This document shows positions 1 through 9,208 of a stretch of 64,000 nt of DNA, in pieces; the stretch's first letter is position 1; each line of letters opens with the position of its first letter. The stretch comes from Bin87 sp034428455. GTDB taxonomy: Bacteria; Chloroflexota; Dehalococcoidia; Lucifugimonadales; UBA3495. The notes beneath the pieces were generated by a model. The model had not been told where the DNA came from. It saw nothing but the letters and a program-made list of their open reading frames with translations, and did no database searches. The translations under genes and the position numbers were made by a program. Location: the NCBI GenBank assembly GCA_034428455.1, contig DAOUHZ010000088.1, positions 1 to 64,000 of the forward strand, in the 5' to 3' direction.

Positions 1-1
1 A

Positions 2-21
2 TTCCGGCACCTCCGTGCCGG
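2..21. other. Perfect hairpin at the left edge
   Basis: Two 9-base arms (TTCCGGCAC and GTGCCGGAA) are perfectly complementary around a 4-base loop. On the plus strand the stem is followed by GGTTTTACC, a poor U-tract, so it could be a weak terminator for a gene to the left or just a hairpin. The window edge prevents assigning it to a gene. Confidence 0.45.
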
Positions 22-94
22 AAGGTTTTACCCCACCTCAACCGGCAAAAATAGTCAGCGCAAGAGGCATTCCTTATTGTCGTTAATCACCACT

Positions 95-655
95 CTACGG
101 ATTGACCTGCTGATCGATCAGCAGGTCAATCTCCTTGCTTCGCTCCACCAAATGGGCCCGCTCATCACGGAGCACCTCCATGTTATCGTGAGGATCGTTC
201 ATGAGCGTCTCCACATGATCTCGAAAATCCAGGAACCGATCTAGCGGCCATGTGCGGTTTTCCCACTCGACCCCGTGGGCACTGACGACGCCGACACGCC
301 AGTGGTTTCCATACGTCGCTGACCCAACGGGAATTTGACCTGTACCCTCACGGTATCCGCCATCGCTGTCCTCCTTGTAATATGCTTCCAGTAAATTATA
401 GCGTGCGCACGTTCTGGGACTATTTCGGACTTTAATCCTGATGAAGCGATCTGGGGCTAGGTGCGCCAGGAAGTGACGGCCAACCTGTGCTTGGGAACTG
501 GTGGTACAGTGCGAGAGAAGGTGCACAGCTTTTTCGTGACTTTGGTGCATCGTCGTGAGGAAGCCAAACGTCGCTGCCGCACCGAGCTTCAGGCTCGGGC
601 GTAGAAATGCACTGCCCATGTCCAAACCCAAGCTCATTCTCCCCGCATTGACCAT
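95..655 (-). CDS. Hypothetical protein, start uncertain
   Basis: I do not recognise this 187-residue protein. The frame stays open upstream to 907, but the composition before the ATG at 655 looks like random read-through, so I chose the internal methionine. The C-terminal half looks more like real protein: a Trp/Asp-rich stretch (WENRTWPLDRFLDFRDHVE) is followed by a charged helical tail (VLRDERAHLVERSKEIDLL) that could form a coiled coil. No signal peptide or membrane segment is convincing. It may be a degraded or orphan gene, and a spurious reading frame is not excluded. Confidence 0.35.
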   Translation of the reverse strand: MVNAGRMSLGLDMGSAFLRPSLKLGAAATFGFLTTMHQSHEKAVHLLSHCTTSSQAQVGRHFLAHLAPDRFIRIKVRNSPRTCARYNLLEAYYKEDSDGGYREGTGQIPVGSATYGNHWRVGVVSAHGVEWENRTWPLDRFLDFRDHVETLMNDPHDNMEVLRDERAHLVERSKEIDLLIDQQVNP

Positions 656-900
656 GTAGATTTCACATTGGCATCGGTTTAGACGATGACGCGCGTTCGT
701 TGCAAACGTGAAACGCTTCGCGTCAGCGGTCGCCGATCGGCTCCAGTGGCAACAGTGTTCCAACGGTATAGGGATTGGTATAAGAACAGACCAATCCGGC
801 ATTGCCGCGCGATTTGCAAGTTCAGTATAGCACCAAACATGACGGACGCCCTCTCCGCCATTTTTACGTAGCAAATCCCTGGGGATCTGTTGACATTTCA

Positions 901-1012
901 TCGTCATTCCCGCGAAAGCGGGAATCCAGTGATCGAGACGGTAAGCAATCCTTCCCGTTCCTTCACATCACAACTCATGGATTCCGGCTCAAGGGCGGAA
1001 TGACGGGAAGGG
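901..1012. repeat. REP-like inverted repeat, family 1
   Basis: The left half (901-929, TCGTCATTCCCGCGAAAGCG onward) and the right half (about 977-1012, TGGATTCCGGCTCAAGGGCG onward) are inverted, diverged copies that would pair across about 50 bases. Each half also has its own internal hairpin. A similar element lies at 17011-17092. It is intergenic and between two minus-strand genes. Confidence 0.7.
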
Positions 1013-1046
1013 GTTTTAGAATGTCAACATTACCTTGAACGCCTGC

Positions 1047-1069
1047 GGGGCAGCCTTCGCAGCTGCCCC
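1047..1069 (-). terminator. Stem-loop downstream of the Gfo/Idh gene
   Basis: GGGGCAGC (1047-1054) pairs with GCTGCCCC (1062-1069) across a 7-base loop, starting 28 bases past the stop codon at 1097. No U-run follows on the minus strand, so this is a hairpin terminator candidate rather than a classical intrinsic terminator. Confidence 0.45.
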
Positions 1070-1096
1070 GAGAGATTCACTGCGGTAAACGGCGGA

Positions 1097-2131
1097 CTAC
1101 AGCGGCAGGTAAACAGCCTCGCCGCGTTGCGCGCTCGTGGTCACGGCTTCCGTCCACTCCATGTAATGCACGCCGATGTTGAACGGGGTGCGCATTACCG
1201 GAGCGCCGTCGCGGATGGAGGCGATGAATTCCTGCTCGACGGACCACGAGTAACGGCGTTCGGGCGGGTTGGCGATTTCCTGCAGCTCGGCGTCGCCCCG
1301 CTTGCCGCCGAAGACGCGCATCTGGCCGTCCACGTGGATCGTTCCGTCGGTGCCGTAGAGCCAGACGGAGTTTCCCGGTGACAATCCGGCGCACGCGCTG
1401 AACTTCAGCCGGGCCGTAGCCCCGTTGGCCAGGCGGCACAGGATGTCCACGGTGTCGGGGACTGTGACCGAGCGCCAGTTGCCATCGTCGTCCTTGCGGT
1501 GGGGAACCGTGATCTGGCTCATGGCAGTCACCTGCGTGGCGCGACCGACCCACCGGATCATGGCCTCGTACCAGATGCCCATGTTCAGGATGTTGAACCC
1601 GCTCATGTCGCGGTCCTGCCGCCAGTGGAGCGTGGAGTCGCGGTCGGCGAAGCCGGTCTGCGATTGAACGTCCACGGAAACGAGGTCGCCCAGGAAGCCT
1701 TCGGAAATCAGGCGGATTATCAGGTCGTCAATACCGAAGGACATCGGCGAGGGCACGATCTGGGTCACCAGGTTGGGAGACGCCTGGGAGGCGGCAAGCA
1801 TCTCGTGGGCCTCGGCGGAGTTCATGGCCATCCGCGCCTCGCAGAGCACGTGCTTGCCGGCCGCCAGCGACGCAATGGTCAGGGTGCGGTGCATGTAGGG
1901 CCAGGTGCCGATGCAGACGGCGTCCAGGCCCTCATCTTCCAGCAGTTCTTCCCAGTTGTCGTACACGGTGGGAATGTTGAAAGCGTCGGCAACGCGTTGG
2001 CCCGACTCGCGGGACCGGTTGGCGACGGCGCCGATCTCCACGCCGGGGGTGTCGTTGAACCCCGGAATGTGTCGATCACGGGTGTTGCGGCCGGCGCCGA
2101 TCAGGCCGACCCGGACGGATTCGATTGCCAC
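1097..2131 (-). CDS. Gfo/Idh/MocA family NAD(P)-dependent oxidoreductase
   Basis: A 344-residue sugar- or cyclitol-dehydrogenase-like protein. The N-terminal Rossmann motif GLIGAGRNTRDRHIPG (about residues 9-24) binds NAD(P), and the remainder is the alpha/beta substrate domain of the family. The start is GTG, supported by AGGAGG seven bases upstream. The usual EKP motif is replaced by EAR (in VLCEARMAMN), so the lysine that normally supports catalysis is absent and the substrate or activity may differ. It follows the HpaI-like aldolase gene but has its own promoter-like sequence. Substrate unknown; family assignment is firm. Confidence 0.9.
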   Translation of the reverse strand: MAIESVRVGLIGAGRNTRDRHIPGFNDTPGVEIGAVANRSRESGQRVADAFNIPTVYDNWEELLEDEGLDAVCIGTWPYMHRTLTIASLAAGKHVLCEARMAMNSAEAHEMLAASQASPNLVTQIVPSPMSFGIDDLIIRLISEGFLGDLVSVDVQSQTGFADRDSTLHWRQDRDMSGFNILNMGIWYEAMIRWVGRATQVTAMSQITVPHRKDDDGNWRSVTVPDTVDILCRLANGATARLKFSACAGLSPGNSVWLYGTDGTIHVDGQMRVFGGKRGDAELQEIANPPERRYSWSVEQEFIASIRDGAPVMRTPFNIGVHYMEWTEAVTTSAQRGEAVYLPL

Positions 2132-2196
2132 AGTGGTACCTCCTGAAGATACTTGGCAGCGCGCCAGGGTGCGGAAATGAGGGCGCGGCGCGAGCG

Positions 2197-2226
2197 ATTA
2201 TAGGGTAAGCCTCCCGGCACGGTCAA
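2197..2226 (-). promoter_or_regulatory. Sigma-70-like promoter for the Gfo/Idh gene
   Basis: Read on the minus strand, TTGACC (2226-2221) and TATAAT (2202-2197) are separated by 18 bases. Transcription would begin near 2190, giving a leader of about 60 bases before the GTG at 2131. Confidence 0.6.
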
Positions 2227-2265
2227 AACGACAACGGCCCCTTACGCGCCCTCTCGCCATCCGTC

Positions 2266-2362
2266 TGTCATTGCAAGCGCAACGCGGCAATCCCGCTGTG
2301 GAGGGGGTTATTCTTCAGGTAACGAGATCCCCGCGTCGCGCCGCTCCTCGCGATGACAATCC
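2266..2362. repeat. REP-like inverted repeat, family 2
   Basis: The left half (about 2266-2297) reads GTCATTGCAAGCGCAACGCG followed by GCAATCCCG, and the right half (about 2323-2362) is an inverted relative ending CTCGCGATGACAATCC. It belongs to the same family as 54374-54405 and 57425-57536. It fills most of the gap between two minus-strand genes. Confidence 0.65.
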
Positions 2363-2397
2363 AGGTACACGTGAAGCGGTGGCGTCCGATTGACGCT

Positions 2398-3204
2398 CTA
2401 CCCGATGGCGCCGCGGCGGATTTGCTGCAAGGCCATCTGCGCGTGCCACTCCATGGCCCCCAGGCCGACTACGCGCACGCCAACATCGAAGTAGCGTCTG
2501 GCCGAGGCTGCCATGGCGTCGAAGTCCGGCGAGTCCAGGCCCATGTTGTACATGATGGCCGCGCCGTGACTCTCCGCGGTCTTTACCGCGGTCTCCAGCA
2601 ACCGCATGACCTTGGGGTCTTCGTACTTGAAGGGCACGCCCAGGATCTTGGTCACGTCGCCGGCGGCCAACCACACCAACCTGATGCCGTCAATGGCCAG
2701 GATGTCGTCCAAGTCGCGCAGGCCGCCCTCGCTCTCCACGGTTGGCACGACCAGAGTCCCCTCCCGGGTCTTGCGGTTGAACTCCGGGAAGTCCTCCGCG
2801 GTGTCGAAACGACGCAGGTGTATGAGCCGGTGCCAGTCGTCCCGCAGACCCATCAATTCCTGAACCTCCTCCCTGGAGCCTACCGAAACCGTGACGGCGG
2901 TGGCCCCAAGAGCAAAGGCGCGGGCGGCATCGGAAACGGTGCGCCGGTCGGTGCCGGTGGCCCATGGAAACGCCTGGACCCGGATCATGGGGGAGATGCC
3001 GGTGCCCCGGGCCGCCCGGATCAGGTGGGCGATGTTATCCCAATCGTGAGCGGTGAACATCATGTCGGCCATGAAACAGTCCATGCCCGCCAGGCCGGCT
3101 ACTTCCACCAGGTTCGGGTGGCTGAACACGTAGGCGCACAGGGAGGGTTGTCCCGAATCAAGATTGGCCAGCAGCCGATCGCTCGATGGGTCAGGGAAGA
3201 GCAC
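2398..3204 (-). CDS. HpcH/HpaI aldolase family protein
   Basis: A 268-residue protein of the HpaI/citrate-lyase-beta TIM-barrel family, which cleaves or forms 2-keto-3-deoxy acids using a divalent metal. Visible family features are IRV after the second strand (about residue 73), the metal-ligand glutamate in PTVESEGG and the aspartate in LAAGDVTKILG. The normal DxEH segment holding the catalytic histidine reads DMMF (residues 47-50), so classical aldolase chemistry is doubtful. The start is GTG with a purine-rich sequence (GAGGTGACCC) upstream. It sits between the DUF2298 and Gfo/Idh genes; the pair could act on one sugar-acid route, which is inference. Confidence 0.8.
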   Translation of the reverse strand: MLFPDPSSDRLLANLDSGQPSLCAYVFSHPNLVEVAGLAGMDCFMADMMFTAHDWDNIAHLIRAARGTGISPMIRVQAFPWATGTDRRTVSDAARAFALGATAVTVSVGSREEVQELMGLRDDWHRLIHLRRFDTAEDFPEFNRKTREGTLVVPTVESEGGLRDLDDILAIDGIRLVWLAAGDVTKILGVPFKYEDPKVMRLLETAVKTAESHGAAIMYNMGLDSPDFDAMAASARRYFDVGVRVVGLGAMEWHAQMALQQIRRGAIG

Positions 3205-3312
3205 GGGTCACCTCGTATGCAATTGATGTGTTGGGGGTATCGTACCAGAGGTCGGTCCACACCCCGCTGTGCAACTCGACTGGGAACATGGTGGATGGCA
3301 TGACCCGAACGG

Positions 3313-6300
3313 TTACCTATCCACGACGCGGTAAATGGTCGTCCCGTCGTTGGCGTAGGCCAGTTCGAGGGTGCCGTCCACCACCATCCGGGGGAATTTA
3401 TCAATACCGTGCGGCAGATAATAGATTCGCTCCAGCTCGCCCACCACGACGTAGCGCACACCGTACCGGTCGATCAGCTCCAGCGCCTCATGCTTGTTGA
3501 TCGTGTTGTAGATGCTGGACACGTCCCGCGCGCGCGCCTGGATCAGGTCCCAGTCGTTGCGCTGCTGGGTCTGGTGCCACGGCCAGCCGATCACCGTGGG
3601 CAAGCCGGTGTACACCGACATTCGTCCATTCCAGCGGTACTGGTCGCCGTGCGCCTCCAGGATCACCGGCGACCCGGAGACGTTGTCCTGCAACCACCGG
3701 ATGGCGTCGGCGTCCCAGCGCATTTCGATGAGCTCGTCGCGCTCGTAATGCACGGCGTCCGGCATCCATGCCGCTCCGTCCAGGGTCAACGGCGTGGAGT
3801 GGAAGCGGTCCTGGATACGGACGGGAGTTGCCAGCACCGGGTATATCATCGCGCCGACCGCAACAATGACAACGATCTGGGCGAACGACAGGCGGATCAA
3901 TCTTCTGAAGTATCCCTCGTGGAAACGCCACGCGTTCCAGCCCCGCCAGAAACCGTATGCTCCGGCTACTCCGAATAGGACCCATGCGACCAGATAATAT
4001 TTGAACAGAGTGTTCATGCGGGCGATGTCGCCTTCGACACGGACGAAGTCCACACCGATGCCTATGGCCAGGGCGACGGCCAACAGGCCCAGGGCGGCCA
4101 CATCGGAGGGTGCGGTCGACTCCTGGCCGTTGAGCAACGTGGCTGCCAGTGACCAACAGGCAAGCGTCAGCAGTATCATGAGCACGCCGGCGGTCAGAAA
4201 CCCGGCGGCCAAGAAGTAATACGCCAGCGCCAACCCAGCCAGCGCTCCCACCAAGAGCCATTGGTGCGCCGCCGGAACCTCAGTCCCCGCTCTGACCCTC
4301 GCCAACAGCGGCGTGACCGCTCCCGGCAGCGTAGCCGAAAGCAGGGCCAACGCCCCCAGCAGCGGCAGCGCGTGGATCAGCAGGTAGTTGGACAAGGGGC
4401 TGCGCCACCGGGTCGGTTCAATGCCTGTGCCGAACGTTTCCGTCGCGCCGTGGAACGGCAGGAAAGCGACGTAGCTGACCGCGGCGGCCAACAATGCGAG
4501 GGCAATCCCGAGGGCAACCCGAACCCTGAACTCGCCGGGCATCAGCCATGCGGCGGACGCCGCGAAACCTGCCATGAGCAGCGCGTATGCCGGGTACTCC
4601 CAGGAGTTGATGGTCCACAGACTGCCAACCGCCAGCCCCAGCAACGCGACGCACCCCCAGGTCCAGATGCTCTTCGGGCCGCTCCGAGATACGCCGAGCA
4701 GGGCGGCAAACCCCAAGGCCAGCGCCAGCAACGCAAAGGGCATGGTCATCATGTGGGCGTGGAGGTCGGCGAAGAGGAAGGTGAAGTACGGAAACTCGGT
4801 GATGTGAAAACCGAGATCGACACGATCTGTCGACTCCAGCCACGGGGTCAGCGCACTGGGTTCAAAGCTGGGGATTTCGGGTATGGCCCGGCTGCTTCGC
4901 CAGAAGTCGAAAGCCGACAGGGGCACGGGTATCCCGTTTACGCGAGCAGACAGGATGTGAAACAGCTGGACCACTCCGTCCAGGTTTCCGGCAACCGCCA
5001 CCATCACCGCGCCGCCGAGACCGACCACTGCTGCACTGCCGGGCAGCCATCGCGCGATACGTCGCCATGGAACCACCCATCCCCTGGTACGTTCCGCCTG
5101 ATCGGCCGGTGAGACGGCCACACGATTTCCACCGGCGGCCTTGACCAAGTAGTATGCCAGCGCGCCGGCGCCGGTTGCGGTCAAGGCAAAGAACGTGGGC
5201 ACGGCCAGGTTGAACGCAGTTGCCGGCGGTATTCCGGTGAGGCGTGTGGGAATGGACAGGATGAAGTAACCCCAGTAGTAGTAGTTCAGATACCCGCCGG
5301 CGAACCACGGATCAAACGGTGGCAGAACCGAGGAGCGCACCACCGCGGTGAAATAGGCCAGCTCCATGGGTTTCTCCCCGCCGCGCCACGGATGCCACAG
5401 GTCCGGATTGGCCGCGCGGATCAGCACGAAGGCGAGGTAGGCCAGCACGAACAATGCTTCGGCGGCCAGCGCCATCCGCCAGTGTCGTCGCAGCCACCCG
5501 GCTATATCGCGCCAACTTACTGCCAGCACCACGGCCGATGGTATCGCCACGACCAGCATCGCCAACGCAATGGCGGCAATCGAAAACTCTACCGCACCGG
5601 AGTTGACAAGCAGCCACGCAACCCATGCCACCAGCAGCAGCCCGACCACGCGGGAGAACAGCAAGCCGCGGTCGTGCAGCGGTCGCAGCACCCACCACGT
5701 CAGCGGGAACGCGATCAGGCAGATCAGCTCCAGCGCCAGGAACCAGCTGAGCCACGGCGCCCGGCTGGGCCAGCCGTCTGGCCGAAACACGTGTGACCAG
5801 GTGCCTCCGTCTTGCTGCGCCTCCAGCGCATCGGGAGTCAGCATGAGCGGCGGGGTTTCCTGGGAACCCCCCGTACCATCGTCGATACGAGAGCGAACCT
5901 CGCTACGGGTCAGTCGGTCCGCGTTCCGGAACACCAGCGCCTGCGGGTGGTCATACCCGATGACGTTTTCGTCGGCGTATCCCAGGTTCAGCCCGTGGTG
6001 GCGCCCCGGCCGCCACGATGACTCCTCGGTGCGAATCGGTGCGGGCAGGCCGGCGCGCCCATACGGGTCGTCGCGCAGCTCAAAGTAGGCCAACGTGGGA
6101 TACGAGGAGAACGACTGCTCCAGTCGGTAGCCTAAGTCTCCTCCGAACAACAGGCGAAGGAACGCAGAGCTTTGCGGGTATTCGCCCGGCAACCGGGCCA
6201 CCGATCCATAGGCCCTGTTGGAATAGAAGACCACGTAGTCGCTGGAGGACAGTCGGTCGACGAGGTCGGGAATCTTGTTTGGGTCGCTGTCCTGATGGTA

Positions 6301-8040
6301 GGCCGGGAACGTCCAGACGTCATACCTGCCCAGATCGGGAATGCGCTCGTCCCAAAAGGAACCGCCGTTGATGATGGTCGCATTGGACGGTACATTGGCA
6401 TTGATCCATTCCGCGGCGGCGACTGCGGTGTGGGGACGGCTGTAGATGCCGGAGAAAGCGAGGGCGTAAAGGACGGTGGACGCAACGACCACCAGCATCA
6501 CCACGATACTTGCCGGATAAGCGTACCGCCGGCTCATCTCCACAACCCTTTGCCAACCCGAAAGCTGGTGGTCTGCGCGGTCGTTGGGTTCTACCGGCCG
6601 TCCGGTCGCGGACACAACCATACCGCCGGTGGGAGGGGTCGCGTGCCATTCCTCGGAAAACGGCGCGTCGTCGCCGAGGAGCGGCTCGTCGAAGATCAGG
6701 TCATCGCCGATGGTAGGCGGGGTCGCGTGCCACTCCTCCGAAAATGGCGCATCGTCGAGCAGCAGGACTGCGTCCCGAGAGCCTTCGTTACGCCATGCCT
6801 GCGCCCACTCGACGAACCACACCAGCATCCGCGCCCCCATCAACACGTAGAAGGGCATGAGCGGGAAGACGTAGCGCAGGAACTTGACCTCGAACAGCTC
6901 CAGGAACACGAAAGCGGGAACCGCCGAGGCCAGCAGCAATAGGTCAGAGCGTTGTGCCAGCCCGCCTCGCCATGCCATCCACGCGGTGAACGGGGCGGCC
7001 AGCCAGGCGACGATGCCCAGCGGAATGCCCAATCCCCAAACCGAGGTCTGCCTGATCTGGTACCAGAAGGCCGGCGTGTCGGCGTATTGCCAGGTGAACG
7101 GCCAGTGTCCGGCCTCCCGGGCCATTCCGGCCTGGGCCCTTATATCGGACACGAAGGTCCCGAAATCCAGAAATGCATAAGGTGTAGTGACAAAAAACGC
7201 CGCCAAAGCCAGCAACGCAGCCAACATGACGGTTGGCGCGAACCTCACCGCCGACCATACCGTCAGATCAGCCCATCGGCCGCCGGCGCGGTCCTTCCAG
7301 GCCCATAGAAACACCAGGGCCAGCGGCGCCAGGATAGGCGCAACCGACACCTTGGGCGCCATCGCCAAGCCCACCAGCAGGCCCAACAGGGCGGCGTCGC
7401 GGATCCGGGCGGTGTCTGCGAATCGGAGCATCGCCCACAGCGCCGCCAGTGACGTGAGCACGGTGAAGGGTTCTGGGCGATAGAAGTGCGCGTGCTGGAT
7501 GTGGATGACGGCAAAGGCGGTCAAAGCGGCTGCCAGCAACCCCGTCCAGCGGCCGTACATCCGGCGCCCGATGACGAACATCAGGGCAATCGACGCCGTG
7601 TCCGCCAGGGCGGCCAGCGTCCGGCCGGCGAACCGCATATCCATCGCGCCCCAGTCGGTGAACAGTTCGGCCACCGAGCGGATCAGCACCAGCGCGTAGA
7701 TGAGGATGCTGCCCAGCGGGAACCAGTGCGGGTTGAGGGGACTATGCTCCGCGGACAGGGCGGTCCCAATGCCGGGCAAGCCGGTCCGCATTTCGGGCCA
7801 CTGGGCCAGCCAGGTCTCGTGTCCCGGGGCCTGGGTGAGCACGCGGAACATGTCGTCCGCGCGCAGGTAGAAGGACCGCTCGTCGGGATGGAAGCCGTGG
7901 CCGTCGTCCCAATCGATGCCGTACAGGCGCAGGGCCAGCGCGGCGACCAACAGGACGGGCAGCAGAAAATTAGGCCCCCACAGCCTGCGCAGGGGGGCGA
8001 GGAAACCAAGCCGTTGGGCGTTCATAGGCAGTGAGCGCAT
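3313..8040 (-). CDS. Giant GT39-like plus DUF2298 membrane protein
   Basis: About 1,575 residues. The N-terminal part (about 20-410) is a multi-pass PMT/GT39-like glycosyltransferase with the acidic motif FHPDERSFYL expected for lipid-linked sugar transfer. A hydrophilic linker (about 429-471) carries a 15-residue sequence, DDAPFSEEWHATPPT, twice. A further membrane segment and an extracytoplasmic region (about 510-720) follow, then a DUF2298 module (about 740-1500) with GGYLNYYYWGYF. DUF2298 proteins are typical of Chloroflexota and are usually annotated as uncharacterised membrane proteins. The ATG at 8040 was preferred over TTG at 8043. It lies 16 bases after gap. The sugar donor and acceptor are unknown. 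Confidence 0.85.
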   Translation of the reverse strand: MRSLPMNAQRLGFLAPLRRLWGPNFLLPVLLVAALALRLYGIDWDDGHGFHPDERSFYLRADDMFRVLTQAPGHETWLAQWPEMRTGLPGIGTALSAEHSPLNPHWFPLGSILIYALVLIRSVAELFTDWGAMDMRFAGRTLAALADTASIALMFVIGRRMYGRWTGLLAAALTAFAVIHIQHAHFYRPEPFTVLTSLAALWAMLRFADTARIRDAALLGLLVGLAMAPKVSVAPILAPLALVFLWAWKDRAGGRWADLTVWSAVRFAPTVMLAALLALAAFFVTTPYAFLDFGTFVSDIRAQAGMAREAGHWPFTWQYADTPAFWYQIRQTSVWGLGIPLGIVAWLAAPFTAWMAWRGGLAQRSDLLLLASAVPAFVFLELFEVKFLRYVFPLMPFYVLMGARMLVWFVEWAQAWRNEGSRDAVLLLDDAPFSEEWHATPPTIGDDLIFDEPLLGDDAPFSEEWHATPPTGGMVVSATGRPVEPNDRADHQLSGWQRVVEMSRRYAYPASIVVMLVVVASTVLYALAFSGIYSRPHTAVAAAEWINANVPSNATIINGGSFWDERIPDLGRYDVWTFPAYHQDSDPNKIPDLVDRLSSSDYVVFYSNRAYGSVARLPGEYPQSSAFLRLLFGGDLGYRLEQSFSSYPTLAYFELRDDPYGRAGLPAPIRTEESSWRPGRHHGLNLGYADENVIGYDHPQALVFRNADRLTRSEVRSRIDDGTGGSQETPPLMLTPDALEAQQDGGTWSHVFRPDGWPSRAPWLSWFLALELICLIAFPLTWWVLRPLHDRGLLFSRVVGLLLVAWVAWLLVNSGAVEFSIAAIALAMLVVAIPSAVVLAVSWRDIAGWLRRHWRMALAAEALFVLAYLAFVLIRAANPDLWHPWRGGEKPMELAYFTAVVRSSVLPPFDPWFAGGYLNYYYWGYFILSIPTRLTGIPPATAFNLAVPTFFALTATGAGALAYYLVKAAGGNRVAVSPADQAERTRGWVVPWRRIARWLPGSAAVVGLGGAVMVAVAGNLDGVVQLFHILSARVNGIPVPLSAFDFWRSSRAIPEIPSFEPSALTPWLESTDRVDLGFHITEFPYFTFLFADLHAHMMTMPFALLALALGFAALLGVSRSGPKSIWTWGCVALLGLAVGSLWTINSWEYPAYALLMAGFAASAAWLMPGEFRVRVALGIALALLAAAVSYVAFLPFHGATETFGTGIEPTRWRSPLSNYLLIHALPLLGALALLSATLPGAVTPLLARVRAGTEVPAAHQWLLVGALAGLALAYYFLAAGFLTAGVLMILLTLACWSLAATLLNGQESTAPSDVAALGLLAVALAIGIGVDFVRVEGDIARMNTLFKYYLVAWVLFGVAGAYGFWRGWNAWRFHEGYFRRLIRLSFAQIVVIVAVGAMIYPVLATPVRIQDRFHSTPLTLDGAAWMPDAVHYERDELIEMRWDADAIRWLQDNVSGSPVILEAHGDQYRWNGRMSVYTGLPTVIGWPWHQTQQRNDWDLIQARARDVSSIYNTINKHEALELIDRYGVRYVVVGELERIYYLPHGIDKFPRMVVDGTLELAYANDGTTIYRVVDR

Positions 8041-8056
8041 CAACCGCCAGGAACTG

Positions 8057-9064
8057 CTACGAAATCAGGCAGCACAGGTCAGCCGTGCGGCAGGAGTATC
8101 CCCACTCGTTGTCGTACCAACCGAGGATCTTGACCATGCTGTCGTCCAGCACCATGGTGCTCAGGCCGTCGAAGATGCAGCTATGTGTATTCCCGCGAAT
8201 GTCGGAGCTGACGATGGGGTCCTCAGTGTACTCCAGTATGCCCTTCAAGGGACCCTCGGCCGCGGCCTTGAAGGCGGCGTTGACGTCGTCCTTAGTGACA
8301 TTCTGCTTGAGGTCGGCCACGAAGTCGGTAGCGGAACCGATGGACGTGGGAATGCGATAGGCGATGCCGTGGAGCTTGCCATTCAGCTCGGGCAGAACCA
8401 CGCCAACGGAACGGGCCGCGCCGGTGCTGGTCGGAATGATGTTCTGCGCCGCCGCCCGGGCCCGCCGCAGGTCCCGGTGGTTGCGGTCCAGAATGCTCTG
8501 GTCGTTGGTGTAGGCGTGGATGGTGGACATCAGGCCGCGCTCTACGCCGAAAGCGTCGTGCAGCACCTTGACCATGGGCGCAAAGCAGTTGGTGGTGCAG
8601 GACGCGTTGGAGATGATCCGGTGCTCATCGCCCTTGTAGGCCTCGTCGTTGACCCCTAAAACTATGGTGGCGTCGGCTCCCTGTGCCGGAGCGGAAATGA
8701 TGACCTTCTCGGCGCCGCCACTGTCGATATGAGCTGCGGCCTTGGCGGCGTCGGTGAAGCGGCCGGTGCATTCCACGACGATGTCGACGCCCATCTCGGA
8801 CCAGGGAATATTGGCGGGATCGGACTCCTGGAACATGCGGATGGGCTTGTCATCAATGACCAGGTTGCCGTTGTCGGTGCCCACGGTTCCGGCGTAGGGC
8901 CCATAGGTGCTGTCGTATTTGAACAGATGCGCGGCGGTATCGGGATCTCCCAGGCCGTTTACGGCGGCCAGATCCAGGCGGTCGTGGTAGGTGGGTGAAA
9001 GAGCCGCCCGGGCGACCAGTCGTCCAATCCTCCCGAACCCATTGATACCGATGCGCGTCGCCAT
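8057..9064 (-). CDS. gap: Type I glyceraldehyde-3-phosphate dehydrogenase
   Basis: A 335-residue GAPDH that oxidises glyceraldehyde-3-phosphate to 1,3-bisphosphoglycerate in the cytoplasm. The Rossmann motif INGFGRIGR, the nucleophile Cys157 in ASCTTN and His184 in STIHAYTNDQ are intact. The residues that normally fix NAD specificity differ: the Asp of NDL is Gly37, the Leu-Pro pair after ILD is Arg195-Asn196, and the nicotinamide Asn near the C-terminus is Cys325 (GYSCRTADL). This resembles the logic of NADP-using plastid and cyanobacterial enzymes, so NADP or dual use is inferred. Ribosome site GGGGAGG precedes the ATG. It follows eno and has its own promoter-like sequence. Confidence 0.96.
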   Translation of the reverse strand: MATRIGINGFGRIGRLVARAALSPTYHDRLDLAAVNGLGDPDTAAHLFKYDSTYGPYAGTVGTDNGNLVIDDKPIRMFQESDPANIPWSEMGVDIVVECTGRFTDAAKAAAHIDSGGAEKVIISAPAQGADATIVLGVNDEAYKGDEHRIISNASCTTNCFAPMVKVLHDAFGVERGLMSTIHAYTNDQSILDRNHRDLRRARAAAQNIIPTSTGAARSVGVVLPELNGKLHGIAYRIPTSIGSATDFVADLKQNVTKDDVNAAFKAAAEGPLKGILEYTEDPIVSSDIRGNTHSCIFDGLSTMVLDDSMVKILGWYDNEWGYSCRTADLCCLIS

Positions 9065-9148
9065 CGTGGAGTGCCTCCCCTCAGTTCAAAACGTGGCCCA
9101 AAGACGCTCAGGCAGTCGAACCGTCGCGCAACGTGCCTGGCGGGGCGG

Positions 9149-9154
9149 ATTATA
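9149..9154 (-). promoter_or_regulatory. Extended -10 promoter upstream of gap
   Basis: On the minus strand the gap between eno and gap contains TGGTATAAT: a perfect TATAAT hexamer preceded by the TGn extension. No convincing -35 is seen. A start near 9142 would give a leader of about 78 bases. Confidence 0.5.
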
Positions 9155-9208
9155 CCACCGAAAGGGCGGATTCGGGCCGGCCGCCGACAGCACGAAGGCA
9201 CGGTTGAG

